Assembly (NCBI RefSeq): GCF_900476375.1
Contig: NZ_UPPP01000068.1
Span: forward strand, 23,427-87,426
Source: Allolucifera butyrica
GTDB lineage: Bacteria; Bacillota; Negativicutes; Sporomusales; UPPP01
Direction of reading: 5' to 3'
DNA: 64,000 nucleotides
Positions 33,202 through 41,682 of this stretch are shown here, one piece after another; the stretch's first letter is position 1, and the number at the start of each line of letters is the position of its first letter. The notes beneath the pieces are model-generated. The model had not been told where the DNA came from. It saw only the letters and a list, made by a program, of their open reading frames with translations, and did not search any database. The position numbers were made by a program, and so were the translations under genes.

Positions 33202-34182
33202 CTATTTTAATTCCCTGGTTATAAAATCCCGGCCAAATGTTTTGACCGTAAAATACAATCCGATACTAAACGGTAAATATTCCGCCAGTATCCGCCAGGC
33301 TACCGCCAATATGCCGACTGTCCCCGGCGGTAAAAAATTGCCGAACAACAGGACAAAGCCGCCTTCCGCCACGCCGGAGCCGCCGGGAGTCGGCGCAAAA
33401 TATAATATTACGTTTAAAAAAATCATCCGGCCCAAGATTATCCACCAATTAAATGCGGCCCCAATTCCCATAAACAGTACCGGCACCATGCTATACATTG
33501 CCACCAGGCTGGCTGCCGACTCGACAAACACTCTCAGCATGCTGCCCGGCGCAGAAGCCAGTAAAAATACAGCCCCGCGCACATCACGGTATACCAGGAA
33601 AATCCGCCGCCGCCGGTCGGGCTGTAACTTCTTGGTCAAGCGAATCAATAAATAATTTGGTATTCTGGTACGAAAGAGCCAGATGCCGGCTACTATGCCC
33701 GCTATCAGCAGGGTGGAAGCAGCAACAAGGGTTCGCTCGGAAATCCAGGGTACCAACCCCGGATCATAAAAAAAGATTAAGGGTTGACAAACCAGTAAAA
33801 ACAATATGGACAATATCGTCCTCACCAGTACGACCACCGTAGCCTTACCGGTCGGAACTCCGGCCCGCCGCAAAAACATCACCTGCGCCACGGCGCCACC
33901 GGCTGCTCCCGGCGTCAGCACAGCCAGAAAATAGTTGCTGAAAATAACTTGCACGCCCTGATAAAGAGAAATCCGTTCTCCGGAAATTCGGACGAGATGC
34001 ATTAGGCGCGTCCCGTCAAAATACATGCCGAGCGCTAATAACAGCAAAGCGGCAACCAGGGACCACGGGCGAAAAACATTCAGGCTCTTCAGCGTATGAA
34101 TATCGACCGTATAGTAAACAACGGCGGCGGAAATGCCGGCAATCAATAAAAACAATACAGTCAGCCGCTTATAAAATTTGTT
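33202..34182 (-). CDS. flippase-like integral membrane protein (LPG synthase TM / UPF0104 family)
   Basis: Six to eight membrane spans with the conserved region FSNYFLAVLTPGAAGGAVAQVMFLRRAGVPTGKATVVVLVRT and PTPGGSGVAEGGF near the C terminus, features of the AglD/MprF-like flippase domain family. It probably moves a lipid-linked intermediate across the membrane. Start set to ATG 34182 (GGGAG upstream); the ORF is open further into the preceding gene. 326 residues. Confidence 0.8.
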   Translation of the reverse strand, partial: NKFYKRLTVLFLLIAGISAAVVYYTVDIHTLKSLNVFRPWSLVAALLLLALGMYFDGTRLMHLVRISGERISLYQGVQVIFSNYFLAVLTPGAAGGAVAQVMFLRRAGVPTGKATVVVLVRTILSILFLLVCQPLIFFYDPGLVPWISERTLVAASTLLIAGIVAGIWLFRTRIPNYLLIRLTKKLQPDRRRRIFLVYRDVRGAVFLLASAPGSMLRVFVESAASLVAMYSMVPVLFMGIGAAFNWWIILGRMIFLNVILYFAPTPGGSGVAEGGFVLLFGNFLPPGTVGILAVAWRILAEYLPFSIGLYFTVKTFGRDFITRELK

Positions 34183-35032
34183 CATGCGCCAACTCCCTGA
34201 ACGAAAGCAATCGAATGTGATTTTGGTCCACGCAATAACGCAGCCGGGGATCACGAACCGCGTCTAATTCTTCCTGCCAGTGATAATTCCAGCCATACCT
34301 TTCATTCAAACTTTGATTCTCCAAGCCGGGATGGATCATGATTTCCGCGGTCCCATCCGGCAGTCGCCGGACAATATTTAAAAGATACTCCGCCTGCATA
34401 TTGCCGCCGGCCAGCATGCCGAAAAAATGATCAGGGATGGCTAAGCCCCGCCGTTTCGCTCTTTTGCGCGCCCGTCCCGCTAAAAACGTAAGGCCGTTCC
34501 GGGCCAGTGTCCGGAATAGTTTTCGCGGATAGCCGCCGAAAAAGAAAATGGCCTCATCAGGAATCCGCATCGCCGGAATGGAGTATTGGTCGCAAAGGTC
34601 CAGGACAATATCGAAGATTCCCGGCAAAATATGCAGGTGCTGATGACTGTCTACATGCGTTATGGCGACGCCGCCGGCCCGAATTTTTTCAATTTGAGCC
34701 GTAAGTTCAAGCCGTACATCCTTAAGCCGGATTCGTCCGGCAAAAAACTGCTTAAAAAAGTCCCCATAACCGGCTGCAAAGTTTCCGTCCTCATTAACCA
34801 GCGACGCAATCTCCCCGGCAGGAGCAACCGGTTGGGCTCCGACCAGCGTTAAATGAACTCCCACGCCAAGTCCGGGATTACCACCGGTCAGATCAACGGC
34901 ATGTTGAAAGGCCGGTCCTCCGGCCATAAGGGATGTACTGGTAATACAGCCGTTTTTATATCCTTCAATAATTCCTAAATTTACCTTTTCGTGCAAACCG
35001 AAATCATCCGCATTAATAATAATCTGTTTCAT
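34169..35032 (-). CDS. YdjC/ChbG-family carbohydrate deacetylase (HpnK-like)
   Basis: Metal-dependent deacetylase. INADDFGLHEKVNLGIIEGY at the N terminus and the metal-binding HVDSHQHLHILPGIF in the middle are the family signature. 287 residues from ATG 35032 (AAGGG six bases upstream; a TTG at 35038 is less likely). First gene of a five-gene envelope-glycan operon. HpnK is associated with hopanoid loci elsewhere, but no hopanoid genes are here; an N-acetyl-sugar substrate is more likely. Confidence 0.83.
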   Translation of the reverse strand: MKQIIINADDFGLHEKVNLGIIEGYKNGCITSTSLMAGGPAFQHAVDLTGGNPGLGVGVHLTLVGAQPVAPAGEIASLVNEDGNFAAGYGDFFKQFFAGRIRLKDVRLELTAQIEKIRAGGVAITHVDSHQHLHILPGIFDIVLDLCDQYSIPAMRIPDEAIFFFGGYPRKLFRTLARNGLTFLAGRARKRAKRRGLAIPDHFFGMLAGGNMQAEYLLNIVRRLPDGTAEIMIHPGLENQSLNERYGWNYHWQEELDAVRDPRLRYCVDQNHIRLLSFRELAHEQIL

Positions 35033-35219
35033 ATGCAACCCTTAAATTTTATTTTTTGGCAACCCTAAAAATAAATGAATCTATCGTATATGTTAACATG
35101 GGTGGATGAATATGGCAAATAATTTACAAATTCCGCTATATTCTTTCCCGTATACTTTAACCCAAAGTTCTTATACTAATGTCTGTAGTACAAAATATTT
35201 TTTAAAAGGAGGTTTGCTT

Positions 35220-35435
35220 GTGAAAAAGTCAAGCTCTGCTACCGGTTCCAACAAAACTGCCGGCACATTAACAGCACAATATGACATTCACGGTGACTAC
35301 TCCTCCCAGTCATCCGACAGCGCCGTCGGCCAGACAACGGACCAAACGATGACAAACCAAACGGCTACCGATAAAGCAACTAATAAAGCAACCAGCAAAG
35401 TACTGACTTCCCAGTATGATATCAACAGCGACTAA
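35220..35435 (+). CDS. small Thr/Ser/Gln-rich protein with a duplicated motif
   Basis: 71 residues from GTG 35220, which has AAGGAGG seven bases upstream. Starts with KKSSSATGSNK, has the motif LTAQYDIHGDY, a spacer of repeated TxQTxT/NKAT units, then LTSQYDINSD at the C terminus. No cysteine, no membrane segment; predicted disordered. The longer in-frame ATG at 35106 lacks a ribosome site. Not recognised; could be a spore- or envelope-associated small protein. Followed by a perfect terminator. Confidence 0.65.
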   Translation: MKKSSSATGSNKTAGTLTAQYDIHGDYSSQSSDSAVGQTTDQTMTNQTATDKATNKATSKVLTSQYDINSD

Positions 35436-35458
35436 GTAAGGGAATGAAATGATTTGAC

Positions 35459-35491
35459 AAAACAGGGAAGCCGTTAAAGCTTCCCTGTTTT
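35459..35491. terminator. bidirectional terminator between the 35220 gene and the methyltransferase
   Basis: Perfect 13-bp stem AAAACAGGGAAGC/GCTTCCCTGTTTT with 7-base loop. The methyltransferase stop codon lies in the loop. Confidence 0.85.
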
Positions 35492-37438
35492 TACCCGTGA
35501 TTTTCGCAGCCGCCGGCCCGATAGTGACGTTTCAAAGCATTCAATATAGGAAATTTCTTGGTCGCTCAGATTATAAATGTGATAAACAAGCTGATTTAAA
35601 TATTCATCAAATGCTTTTATTTTATAATTCATCACCGGGTCTCCCGCTTTTTCCCGCTTCACGCATTCCATCATTGTTTTTACTAAAGAAGGAGCTTGCT
35701 GGTTCAATTCGGCGTGAAAGAAAACCGGCAGCCGTTCTAACGTCTCAATATCGGTTTGAGCCATGGACCGGCCGTATTCCATACTGACTACATGATAGTA
35801 AAAAGACATTAAACGGGAATTAATCAGTAATACCAGATAGTCCAGCCTCATTACCGGGTCCGCCAGCGTAAAATGGTGAATATTGTTTAAGTGGTAAAAC
35901 CCTTCTGCATCAATGGCGGCAATCAAACTATCCCCGGTTTGCCGGATTAGGATTTTTCGCTGTTTAATCGTCTCCGTCCGCCAGCCGCCTTTATATAACA
36001 AATCAGGATCAATATTCAGCCAATGCCCTTCGTAATGAATACCGTAACGGCAAATTTGACTGCCTGATACCAGGCCCCGCTGCCAGGCCGGCCCCTGCGG
36101 GGAAGTCGCAATGATGTCCCGTTGCCGCAAGACCGAACGAAGACCGGTATGGCCGGTGGCAAAGGTTCCCAACGCTGTGCCGGCGGCATCTATTTTATCA
36201 ATCAGCACCTTAGCCGCAGAATCAAAAAAAAGCCGGAAGCGCTGATAGGGCAGCGTGGCAAAATAATTTTGCTCATATTGGCATAAAAAGGACTGACCGG
36301 ATAACCCCAGCTTAGTATCCGCCCGGTAGACGCGGACTCGCTGTGTCTGGCGCAACTCCGCCTTCTCTTCCCGGCGCAAAATACAGATTGCCGAATAGCC
36401 TGTCGACGCATTCTTAAATACGTTGGCGGAAATGTGAGCCAACGCTTCGATCGCCGTGTGGTCCATAATGTACTTACGGATTTTGGAATAATAACGTCCC
36501 AGTAAAAAACTATCCGGCACGATGAAACCAAGCTTTCCACCCGGTTTTAAAAGATCAATCCCCCGTTGCATAAATAATACATAATAGCTGAGTTTATATT
36601 CCGCCGAAGCATGAAACGTTCGCCGCAAATAGTCCTCATAATGCGGGTCCAGGCGCCCTGCACCGCGGAGACCAAAGGAAAGATAGGGCGGGTTACCAAT
36701 CACATAGTCATATTGTTCCGCCCCAAAAACCGGCTCCCAAGGAACCGTCATTTTTAAGCTATCGCAAACCACAATGTTAGGCGGTATTCTTCCCTCGCTT
36801 ACGTTAGATTGCAACACCAAACCGGCGGCACAAATGTCGGCTGCAACCGGGTCGATGTCGGCTCCCCACAAATTGTAGCGTAAAATATGCCGGTGAATTC
36901 CCCCATCGGACCAGTCTTCCTGCGGATAGATTTGCCGCAATTCATCCCTGGCGGCGATAAATCTCCGCCGCAACGACTCATACGTTTTTAACAAAAAATA
37001 ACCGCAGCCACAGGCCGGATCCACCACTTTTACTTTCGGCTCTTTTATCAGATCATGCTGTTCAATGGTATGCGCAATAATAAATTCCACGACTTCCGGC
37101 GGTGTATAATAGATCCCCCGCGTGCGGCGGTTAGCGGCACCTTGTTCATAGATTTCGCCCAGAATGGCGGCGTCGCGAGGCAACATTGCCACCCAGGCGT
37201 TAATTATGTCGATAAATGAAAAATTTATAGCAGTCCCTTCGCTGTTAACCTGGTCACGGACCAGGTCCAGCAGTTTGATCCTCGGCAGGGAACGCCCCAT
37301 AATAATGCCGGCCTCCGTATAGCCCTGAAGAATTGAAACTACAATCCGCAATATAATGCCGGCAGCGTCATCCTGTCCCTCCGCCTCCAACTGCCCCAGC
37401 AGCCATGTGTATTGCTTCCTGAATTTTTTCCAGTTCAC
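35474..37438 (-). CDS. orphan N6-adenine DNA methyltransferase (TaqI/Eco57I-like)
   Basis: 654-residue class I-type DNA methyltransferase. SAM-binding motif I VVDPACGCGYFLLKTYE (about residues 135-151) and catalytic NPPYLSFG (about 260) with the preceding ADIDPVA. The C-terminal half looks like a TaqI-type target-recognition domain (HTGLR, then KQRKILIRQTGD). The N-terminal 110 residues show no PD-(D/E)xK nuclease motif and no restriction gene is adjacent, so it is probably an orphan methyltransferase for gene regulation or phage defence. It is not obviously foreign by codon use, and precedes folE2 downstream of it by a 18-base gap on the same strand. Confidence 0.8.
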   Translation of the reverse strand: MNWKKFRKQYTWLLGQLEAEGQDDAAGIILRIVVSILQGYTEAGIIMGRSLPRIKLLDLVRDQVNSEGTAINFSFIDIINAWVAMLPRDAAILGEIYEQGAANRRTRGIYYTPPEVVEFIIAHTIEQHDLIKEPKVKVVDPACGCGYFLLKTYESLRRRFIAARDELRQIYPQEDWSDGGIHRHILRYNLWGADIDPVAADICAAGLVLQSNVSEGRIPPNIVVCDSLKMTVPWEPVFGAEQYDYVIGNPPYLSFGLRGAGRLDPHYEDYLRRTFHASAEYKLSYYVLFMQRGIDLLKPGGKLGFIVPDSFLLGRYYSKIRKYIMDHTAIEALAHISANVFKNASTGYSAICILRREEKAELRQTQRVRVYRADTKLGLSGQSFLCQYEQNYFATLPYQRFRLFFDSAAKVLIDKIDAAGTALGTFATGHTGLRSVLRQRDIIATSPQGPAWQRGLVSGSQICRYGIHYEGHWLNIDPDLLYKGGWRTETIKQRKILIRQTGDSLIAAIDAEGFYHLNNIHHFTLADPVMRLDYLVLLINSRLMSFYYHVVSMEYGRSMAQTDIETLERLPVFFHAELNQQAPSLVKTMMECVKREKAGDPVMNYKIKAFDEYLNQLVYHIYNLSDQEISYIECFETSLSGRRLRKSRVKTGKL

Positions 37439-37456
37439 AGTGGTACAACCTTTCTC

Positions 37457-38248
37457 TCAGCAAATGCCGACCGTTTCCACATGCGCGGCATAAGCGCTGT
37501 GATTGTGTATGGATTCGTAGTTTTCACAATGAATCTCAAACCATTCCACACCATCCAGGGCTCGTAGGGCGAGAACCAAATCCCGCAATATATCTTCCAC
37601 AAACTTGGGATTTTCATAGGCTCTTTCGGTAACATATTTTTCATCTTCCCGCTTTAAAAGCGGATAAACCGGACAACTGCCCTGCGCCTCCATCAATGCG
37701 GCCAGATCTTCAATCCAGATGAATTTTCCTTTGGCGTATTTAAGGTTTACTCTCATCAGGCCTCTTTGATTGTGGGCACCATACCGGGAAATCTCTTTAC
37801 TGCAGGGACACAGGGAAGTAAAGGGCACAGCCAGTCCCATCGTAAAATCCAGCTTCCCCCCCTGGGCCAATTTTCCGGTAAAGGAACAGTCATAATCCAG
37901 CATACTCTTTAATTGACTGACAGGGGCCACCTTTTCAACAAAGTATTTAAATCGTATCGCAAGTTCAGCACTCTGAGCATTCAGGCGCTGAATGGTATCG
38001 GTTAAAATATTTTCCATTTCCCGGCCGGAAACCGGCTTCTGGCTCCAATCGCTCAACACCTCAATAAACCGGCTCATATGAGTCCCCTTGAATTCCTGCG
38101 GCAAATCCACGGTCAGCTCAATTTTGGCCAGCACCGATTGAAAATGGCCTTCCTTCGTTTTGATTAAAAAAGGTAAATGAACATCCTTTACCCCAACTTT
38201 CTGAATTGCAATTCCCCGCATATCGGAAGAATTTTGAACATCTCTCAC
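37457..38248 (-). CDS. folE2: GTP cyclohydrolase FolE2 (type IB)
   Basis: Converts GTP to 7,8-dihydroneopterin triphosphate for folate or queuosine. Catalytic SLCPCSKEIS.YGAHNQRG is split over about residues 145-165, with THMSRFIEVL near residue 57. 263 residues. GTG 38248 is preferred: it has AGGAG eight bases upstream and gives a protein starting at RDVQN, as in relatives; GTG/ATG at 38257/38254 lie right on the ribosome site. Confidence 0.9.
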   Translation of the reverse strand: MRDVQNSSDMRGIAIQKVGVKDVHLPFLIKTKEGHFQSVLAKIELTVDLPQEFKGTHMSRFIEVLSDWSQKPVSGREMENILTDTIQRLNAQSAELAIRFKYFVEKVAPVSQLKSMLDYDCSFTGKLAQGGKLDFTMGLAVPFTSLCPCSKEISRYGAHNQRGLMRVNLKYAKGKFIWIEDLAALMEAQGSCPVYPLLKREDEKYVTERAYENPKFVEDILRDLVLALRALDGVEWFEIHCENYESIHNHSAYAAHVETVGIC

Positions 38249-38269
38249 TTTCATCACTCCTAGTACCTA

Positions 38270-38294
38270 AAATGCGCCGGATTCCGGCGCATTT
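38270..38294 (-). terminator. hairpin between the HD-GYP gene and folE2
   Basis: AAATGCGCCGG/CCGGCGCATTT, 11-bp perfect stem with ATT loop, followed on the minus strand by TTTTAGG. Likely terminates the HD-GYP transcript or insulates folE2. Confidence 0.6.
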
Positions 38295-38341
38295 ATTCAT
38301 GGGATCATACTTTTCTTCCAGTTAAACCTTGGTATCTGCCT

Positions 38342-38357
38342 CTTTTTAAGCAGGCTC
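38342..38357 (-). repeat. copy of the stop-adjacent repeat after an HD-GYP gene
   Basis: GAGCCTGCTTAAAAAG on the minus strand, one base after the HD-GYP stop codon. The match to the 7257 end continues beyond the 16-bp core: the next bases (AGGCAGATACCAAGG) are nearly identical to TGCAGATACTAGGG there. Confidence 0.65.
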
Positions 38358-38358
38358 G

Positions 38359-39450
38359 TTATGCAGAAGTTAATTTTACAATACTGATATTCTTATCCTT
38401 TTCAAGGTCGATAAAAGTCCCGTCGTTCGCGCGTACAACCGGGCGGTCCGCCGCCGTCTGTCCCATCAGTACCACTTCCGCCTCCCGGCCGTCGCTCAAT
38501 TCCACATGATTCCCCAAGAAATAATCGCGGACATTATTGAGAAAAACGCCGCAAATGCCGGGATCCAGCTTATCGTACATTTCCCTCCAAAGGGATGCCA
38601 CCACCTCAAAGGGCGTTACTTTATTATGATATACTCTGTCGGAGGTCATAGCGTCATAAATATCGGCAATAGCAATAATTTTACCAAAAGGATGAATTTT
38701 TTCGCCCGGCACCCTGAAAGGATAGCCGCTGCCGTCCATCCGCTCATGATGCTGCAGTACGCCGAATAAAACGTCTTCCGTTAAGCCGGGAATATCACGC
38801 ACCATTTTGTATCCAAGCGTAGTGTGCTGCTTGACCGATTCCATTTCCGGCGATGACAGTTTTCCCGGTTTATTTAAGATTGACAGAGGAACCTGCGTTT
38901 TTCCCACATCATGCAACAAACCGGCCAGGATCAGTGATTTTAAAACCTCTCCGGTATAACCAAGCCAGCGTCCTAAAACACCGCATAGCACGGCTACATT
39001 GACGGAATGGCAGAAGGTGTAGTCGTTGGGACGCCGTGCCATATGAAGATGATTGACCACCCCAGACAATTCAATAAGGGAATCAATCGACGTTTCAGCC
39101 AATTCTTTCATATCGTGAATCGGTACTTCCCGGAAATAACGCATCGTATCAAAAGATGTCTTAATGGCTCGAACCGTATCTTCATAACCATGATCAAATT
39201 TTCTTTGTCTCTCAAGGAGGGCAGGATTCACTTCCAGACCCCTCCAGGCAGGGGGCTCGGGTTCCTCGGCTTCCAGGCGAACATCAACAACGCGAATGCC
39301 CCAATTAACCAAACGCTCAATCAAGTTTTCCGTTAAAACCGTGCCGACATCTAAAGCTAATCTTCCTTTTTCCGTCAACAGCATAGCACCGACAACCATC
39401 CCGGGTTTTACATCCGGAAGATTAAGGCGTTTAATTATGTAGTGGGGCAT
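38359..39450 (-). CDS. HD-GYP domain c-di-GMP phosphodiesterase, first
   Basis: 363 residues. An N-terminal DUF3391-like segment (KPGMVVGAMLLTEKGRLALDVG) is followed by an HD-GYP domain (about residues 160-300): HSVNVAVL, LLHDVGK, QHTTLGYKMV, QHHERMDGSGYP. All metal residues are present, so it should hydrolyse cyclic di-GMP. A short beta-rich C-terminal domain follows. ATG 39450 has AAAGGAGTG. Likely regulates behaviour such as the pilus system at 52-62 kb. Confidence 0.87.
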   Translation of the reverse strand: MPHYIIKRLNLPDVKPGMVVGAMLLTEKGRLALDVGTVLTENLIERLVNWGIRVVDVRLEAEEPEPPAWRGLEVNPALLERQRKFDHGYEDTVRAIKTSFDTMRYFREVPIHDMKELAETSIDSLIELSGVVNHLHMARRPNDYTFCHSVNVAVLCGVLGRWLGYTGEVLKSLILAGLLHDVGKTQVPLSILNKPGKLSSPEMESVKQHTTLGYKMVRDIPGLTEDVLFGVLQHHERMDGSGYPFRVPGEKIHPFGKIIAIADIYDAMTSDRVYHNKVTPFEVVASLWREMYDKLDPGICGVFLNNVRDYFLGNHVELSDGREAEVVLMGQTAADRPVVRANDGTFIDLEKDKNISIVKLTSA

Positions 39451-39528
39451 AATGTCACTCCTTTCAAACTTATTATCTATAATTCTTACATAAATATGTT
39501 TTTTCCTGCCAAAACCGGTGCTCTTTAC

Positions 39529-40476
39529 CTATAATTCTTCCGTTGTCTTAAAATGCAGTTTACTTACGGCGGTAAGCTGTTCCCGCCCGTTCTGCTTCAC
39601 AAACCGGCGGGCCGCCTCCCGCACCATGGCGGAGGCGCCCTTCGGAAAGGTCATCTTAAACCGTTCGGATAACAAATTCATACAGGCCAGAAAGCGGTCC
39701 CGGGCCAAAATCGAGGCGGCGGCTACAGCTATGTTGCGTTCTGCCCGGTGTTCCTGCACCAGCGTAATGGTTTTTCCTTTCGCCATTAAACTGGAAGTCA
39801 GATACGATTCGGCGGCGAACTGATCCGCCAGGGCAAACCGGCAAGAATGCCTTTCTAATATATCTTCAATAACCCGGGCATGCGCCCAGGCTAACAGATG
39901 ATTCAAATTTTTCCCCGTTGCCTGAAATTGCTGATACAAGCGGTTATAATCCGCCGGCATGAATTCCAATTCGACATAGCGGCCGGAACACAAAGTACGG
40001 ATTTGATCAGCCAACGCCCTGTTTTTCTCATCCGTAAGGGCCTTCGAGTCTTTTACACCGCAGGCTAATAACTGTTCGGCCGTAATTTTATCCACCAGGA
40101 CACCGGCTACTACCAGTGGTCCGAAGTAATCTCCTTTACCGGATTCATCAGTACCAATCCAGGAAAAATCAAAATCAGCCACCTGTTCAAAACCGGGTGG
40201 TCTCCCGGGGAGATTCTTCTTTTCCCGTCCGGCGTCATGAACGGCATCCCCGCGAATAATCGCGGCCGCCTCTTCCCGGCAAGGATCTTGCTGCGAACCG
40301 CCAACGGTAATGCTGATCCCCTTTTTCCCCTGGTAAACATTGACGGGAACTTTACTGTTATTCTTGCCTACTGTAAATTGGATGCCATAAGCAATGGACC
40401 GCTCGGCGACAACACGAAAACCGGCCGCCGCCAAATCCTGCTTCAGTTGAGCAACGCGTTCTTCGAGACTATTCAC
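39529..40476 (-). CDS. rnhC: ribonuclease HIII
   Basis: 315 residues. N-terminal TBP-like DUF3378 domain (about residues 1-80), then the RNase HII/HIII domain starting WIGTDESGKGDYFGPLVVAGVLV with the first catalytic acids, followed by DSKALTDEKN and AVAAASILARDRF. Cleaves RNA in RNA-DNA hybrids. GTG 40476 with GGTGGAG upstream. The N-terminal domain separates it from RNase HII. Confidence 0.9.
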   Translation of the reverse strand: MNSLEERVAQLKQDLAAAGFRVVAERSIAYGIQFTVGKNNSKVPVNVYQGKKGISITVGGSQQDPCREEAAAIIRGDAVHDAGREKKNLPGRPPGFEQVADFDFSWIGTDESGKGDYFGPLVVAGVLVDKITAEQLLACGVKDSKALTDEKNRALADQIRTLCSGRYVELEFMPADYNRLYQQFQATGKNLNHLLAWAHARVIEDILERHSCRFALADQFAAESYLTSSLMAKGKTITLVQEHRAERNIAVAAASILARDRFLACMNLLSERFKMTFPKGASAMVREAARRFVKQNGREQLTAVSKLHFKTTEEL

Positions 40477-40491
40477 TTTTTCTCCACCGTC

Positions 40492-41676
40492 CTATGTACG
40501 CTCATTCGCGGCCAGTTTCATTCCTAATTGCCATATTTCCTGCCATATCTGTTTAAACGGCACTCCGTGCTCTTCAGCCAGGCTTTTACAGTCTTCAAAC
40601 TCAGGCGATACGTTGATGGTAGCCCCCCGATAGGTGCTGATCTTGACCCGCGCCATCCCCCAAGGGGTTGAAACATTATGAATCTGCCGCTGTGCCTTGG
40701 TCCGTTCTACCGGGAAATAGCGCACACCAATGGTGGAAGTCTCAGCGAACAGTATGTCTGTAATGATATCCTGTTTGTCTTGCGGCATTAGCACGGACAA
40801 CAGGACCGCCGGACGGCTTTTTTTCATAATAACCGGTGTCAGCCAGGCATCAAGCGCCCCGCTATTCAAAAGTCTGTCCAGGATATAGGAATAAGCCTGC
40901 GGATTCAAATCGTCGATATTGGTTTCCAGCAGTATAACTTCATCCTTAGCGGCAGAACTTATGGAACCAAGTTGCAACCGCAGCACATTCGGTATTGCCA
41001 AATCCCAGGTACCGGCACCATAGCCGATTTTCTCGCTGAGGAAGTTTTCCGGCATCCGGCCGAATCCGGTTCCCAAGGCCGCCAATATGGCCGCTCCCGT
41101 TGGCGTAACCAGTTCCTTGGCTATGTCACCGCTATAATATGGAATTCCAATTAACAATTCGGCTGTCGCCGGAGCGGGAACAGGCATCCACCCATGACTG
41201 CATAAAACGGAGCCGGAACCGACATGCAGTTTGGAGGCAAAAATCTGTTGTACACCTAAATAATTGAGACACCATACCGTTCCGAGGATATCAACGATCG
41301 CATCCACCGCACCGACCTCATGAAAGTGGATCTTGTCCGGCGTAGTGCCATGAACTTTGGCCTCGGCGGCAGCCAGGACCGAAAAGACTCTTTTGCTCTG
41401 TTCTTTTACAGCCTCTTCCAGGGGTGCTTGCTCAATAATCCGGAAAATATCCGCTAAATGCCGGTGATGATGGTCATGCTCCGCCAGTTTTACATCCACA
41501 TAATTAGCGTCAATTCCTCCTTTATTCACCCGCTGAATGATTAATTCATAACCGGACAGCGGCAGGCTTGCCAGTGTTTTCCTGAAAAGATCCTCCGGCA
41601 CACCCGCATCCAACAAGGCCCCTAGCAGCATATTACCGCTGATTCCGGCAAAACAGTCTAAATACAAAGCTTTCAC
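40492..41676 (-). CDS. larC: nickel-pincer cofactor biosynthesis protein LarC
   Basis: Inserts nickel into the pyridinium pincer cofactor of lactate racemase and related enzymes. YLDCFAGISGNMLLGALLDAG at the N terminus, HHHR metal-binding cluster (EHDHHHRHL), HFHEVGAVDAIVDILG and ETNIDDLNPQ are family features. 394 residues in a single frame; some relatives split the gene by programmed frameshift, this one does not. Seven bases after larB. Confidence 0.9.
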   Translation of the reverse strand: MKALYLDCFAGISGNMLLGALLDAGVPEDLFRKTLASLPLSGYELIIQRVNKGGIDANYVDVKLAEHDHHHRHLADIFRIIEQAPLEEAVKEQSKRVFSVLAAAEAKVHGTTPDKIHFHEVGAVDAIVDILGTVWCLNYLGVQQIFASKLHVGSGSVLCSHGWMPVPAPATAELLIGIPYYSGDIAKELVTPTGAAILAALGTGFGRMPENFLSEKIGYGAGTWDLAIPNVLRLQLGSISSAAKDEVILLETNIDDLNPQAYSYILDRLLNSGALDAWLTPVIMKKSRPAVLLSVLMPQDKQDIITDILFAETSTIGVRYFPVERTKAQRQIHNVSTPWGMARVKISTYRGATINVSPEFEDCKSLAEEHGVPFKQIWQEIWQLGMKLAANERT

Positions 41677-41682
41677 AAAAAA

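Noticed and set aside
35106..35219. N-terminal extension of the 35220 small protein from ATG 35106
   Set aside because: No Shine-Dalgarno, whereas GTG 35220 has AAGGAGG at seven bases.
40492..41676. Programmed frameshift in larC
   Set aside because: The frame is continuous across 394 codons, so no shift is needed.
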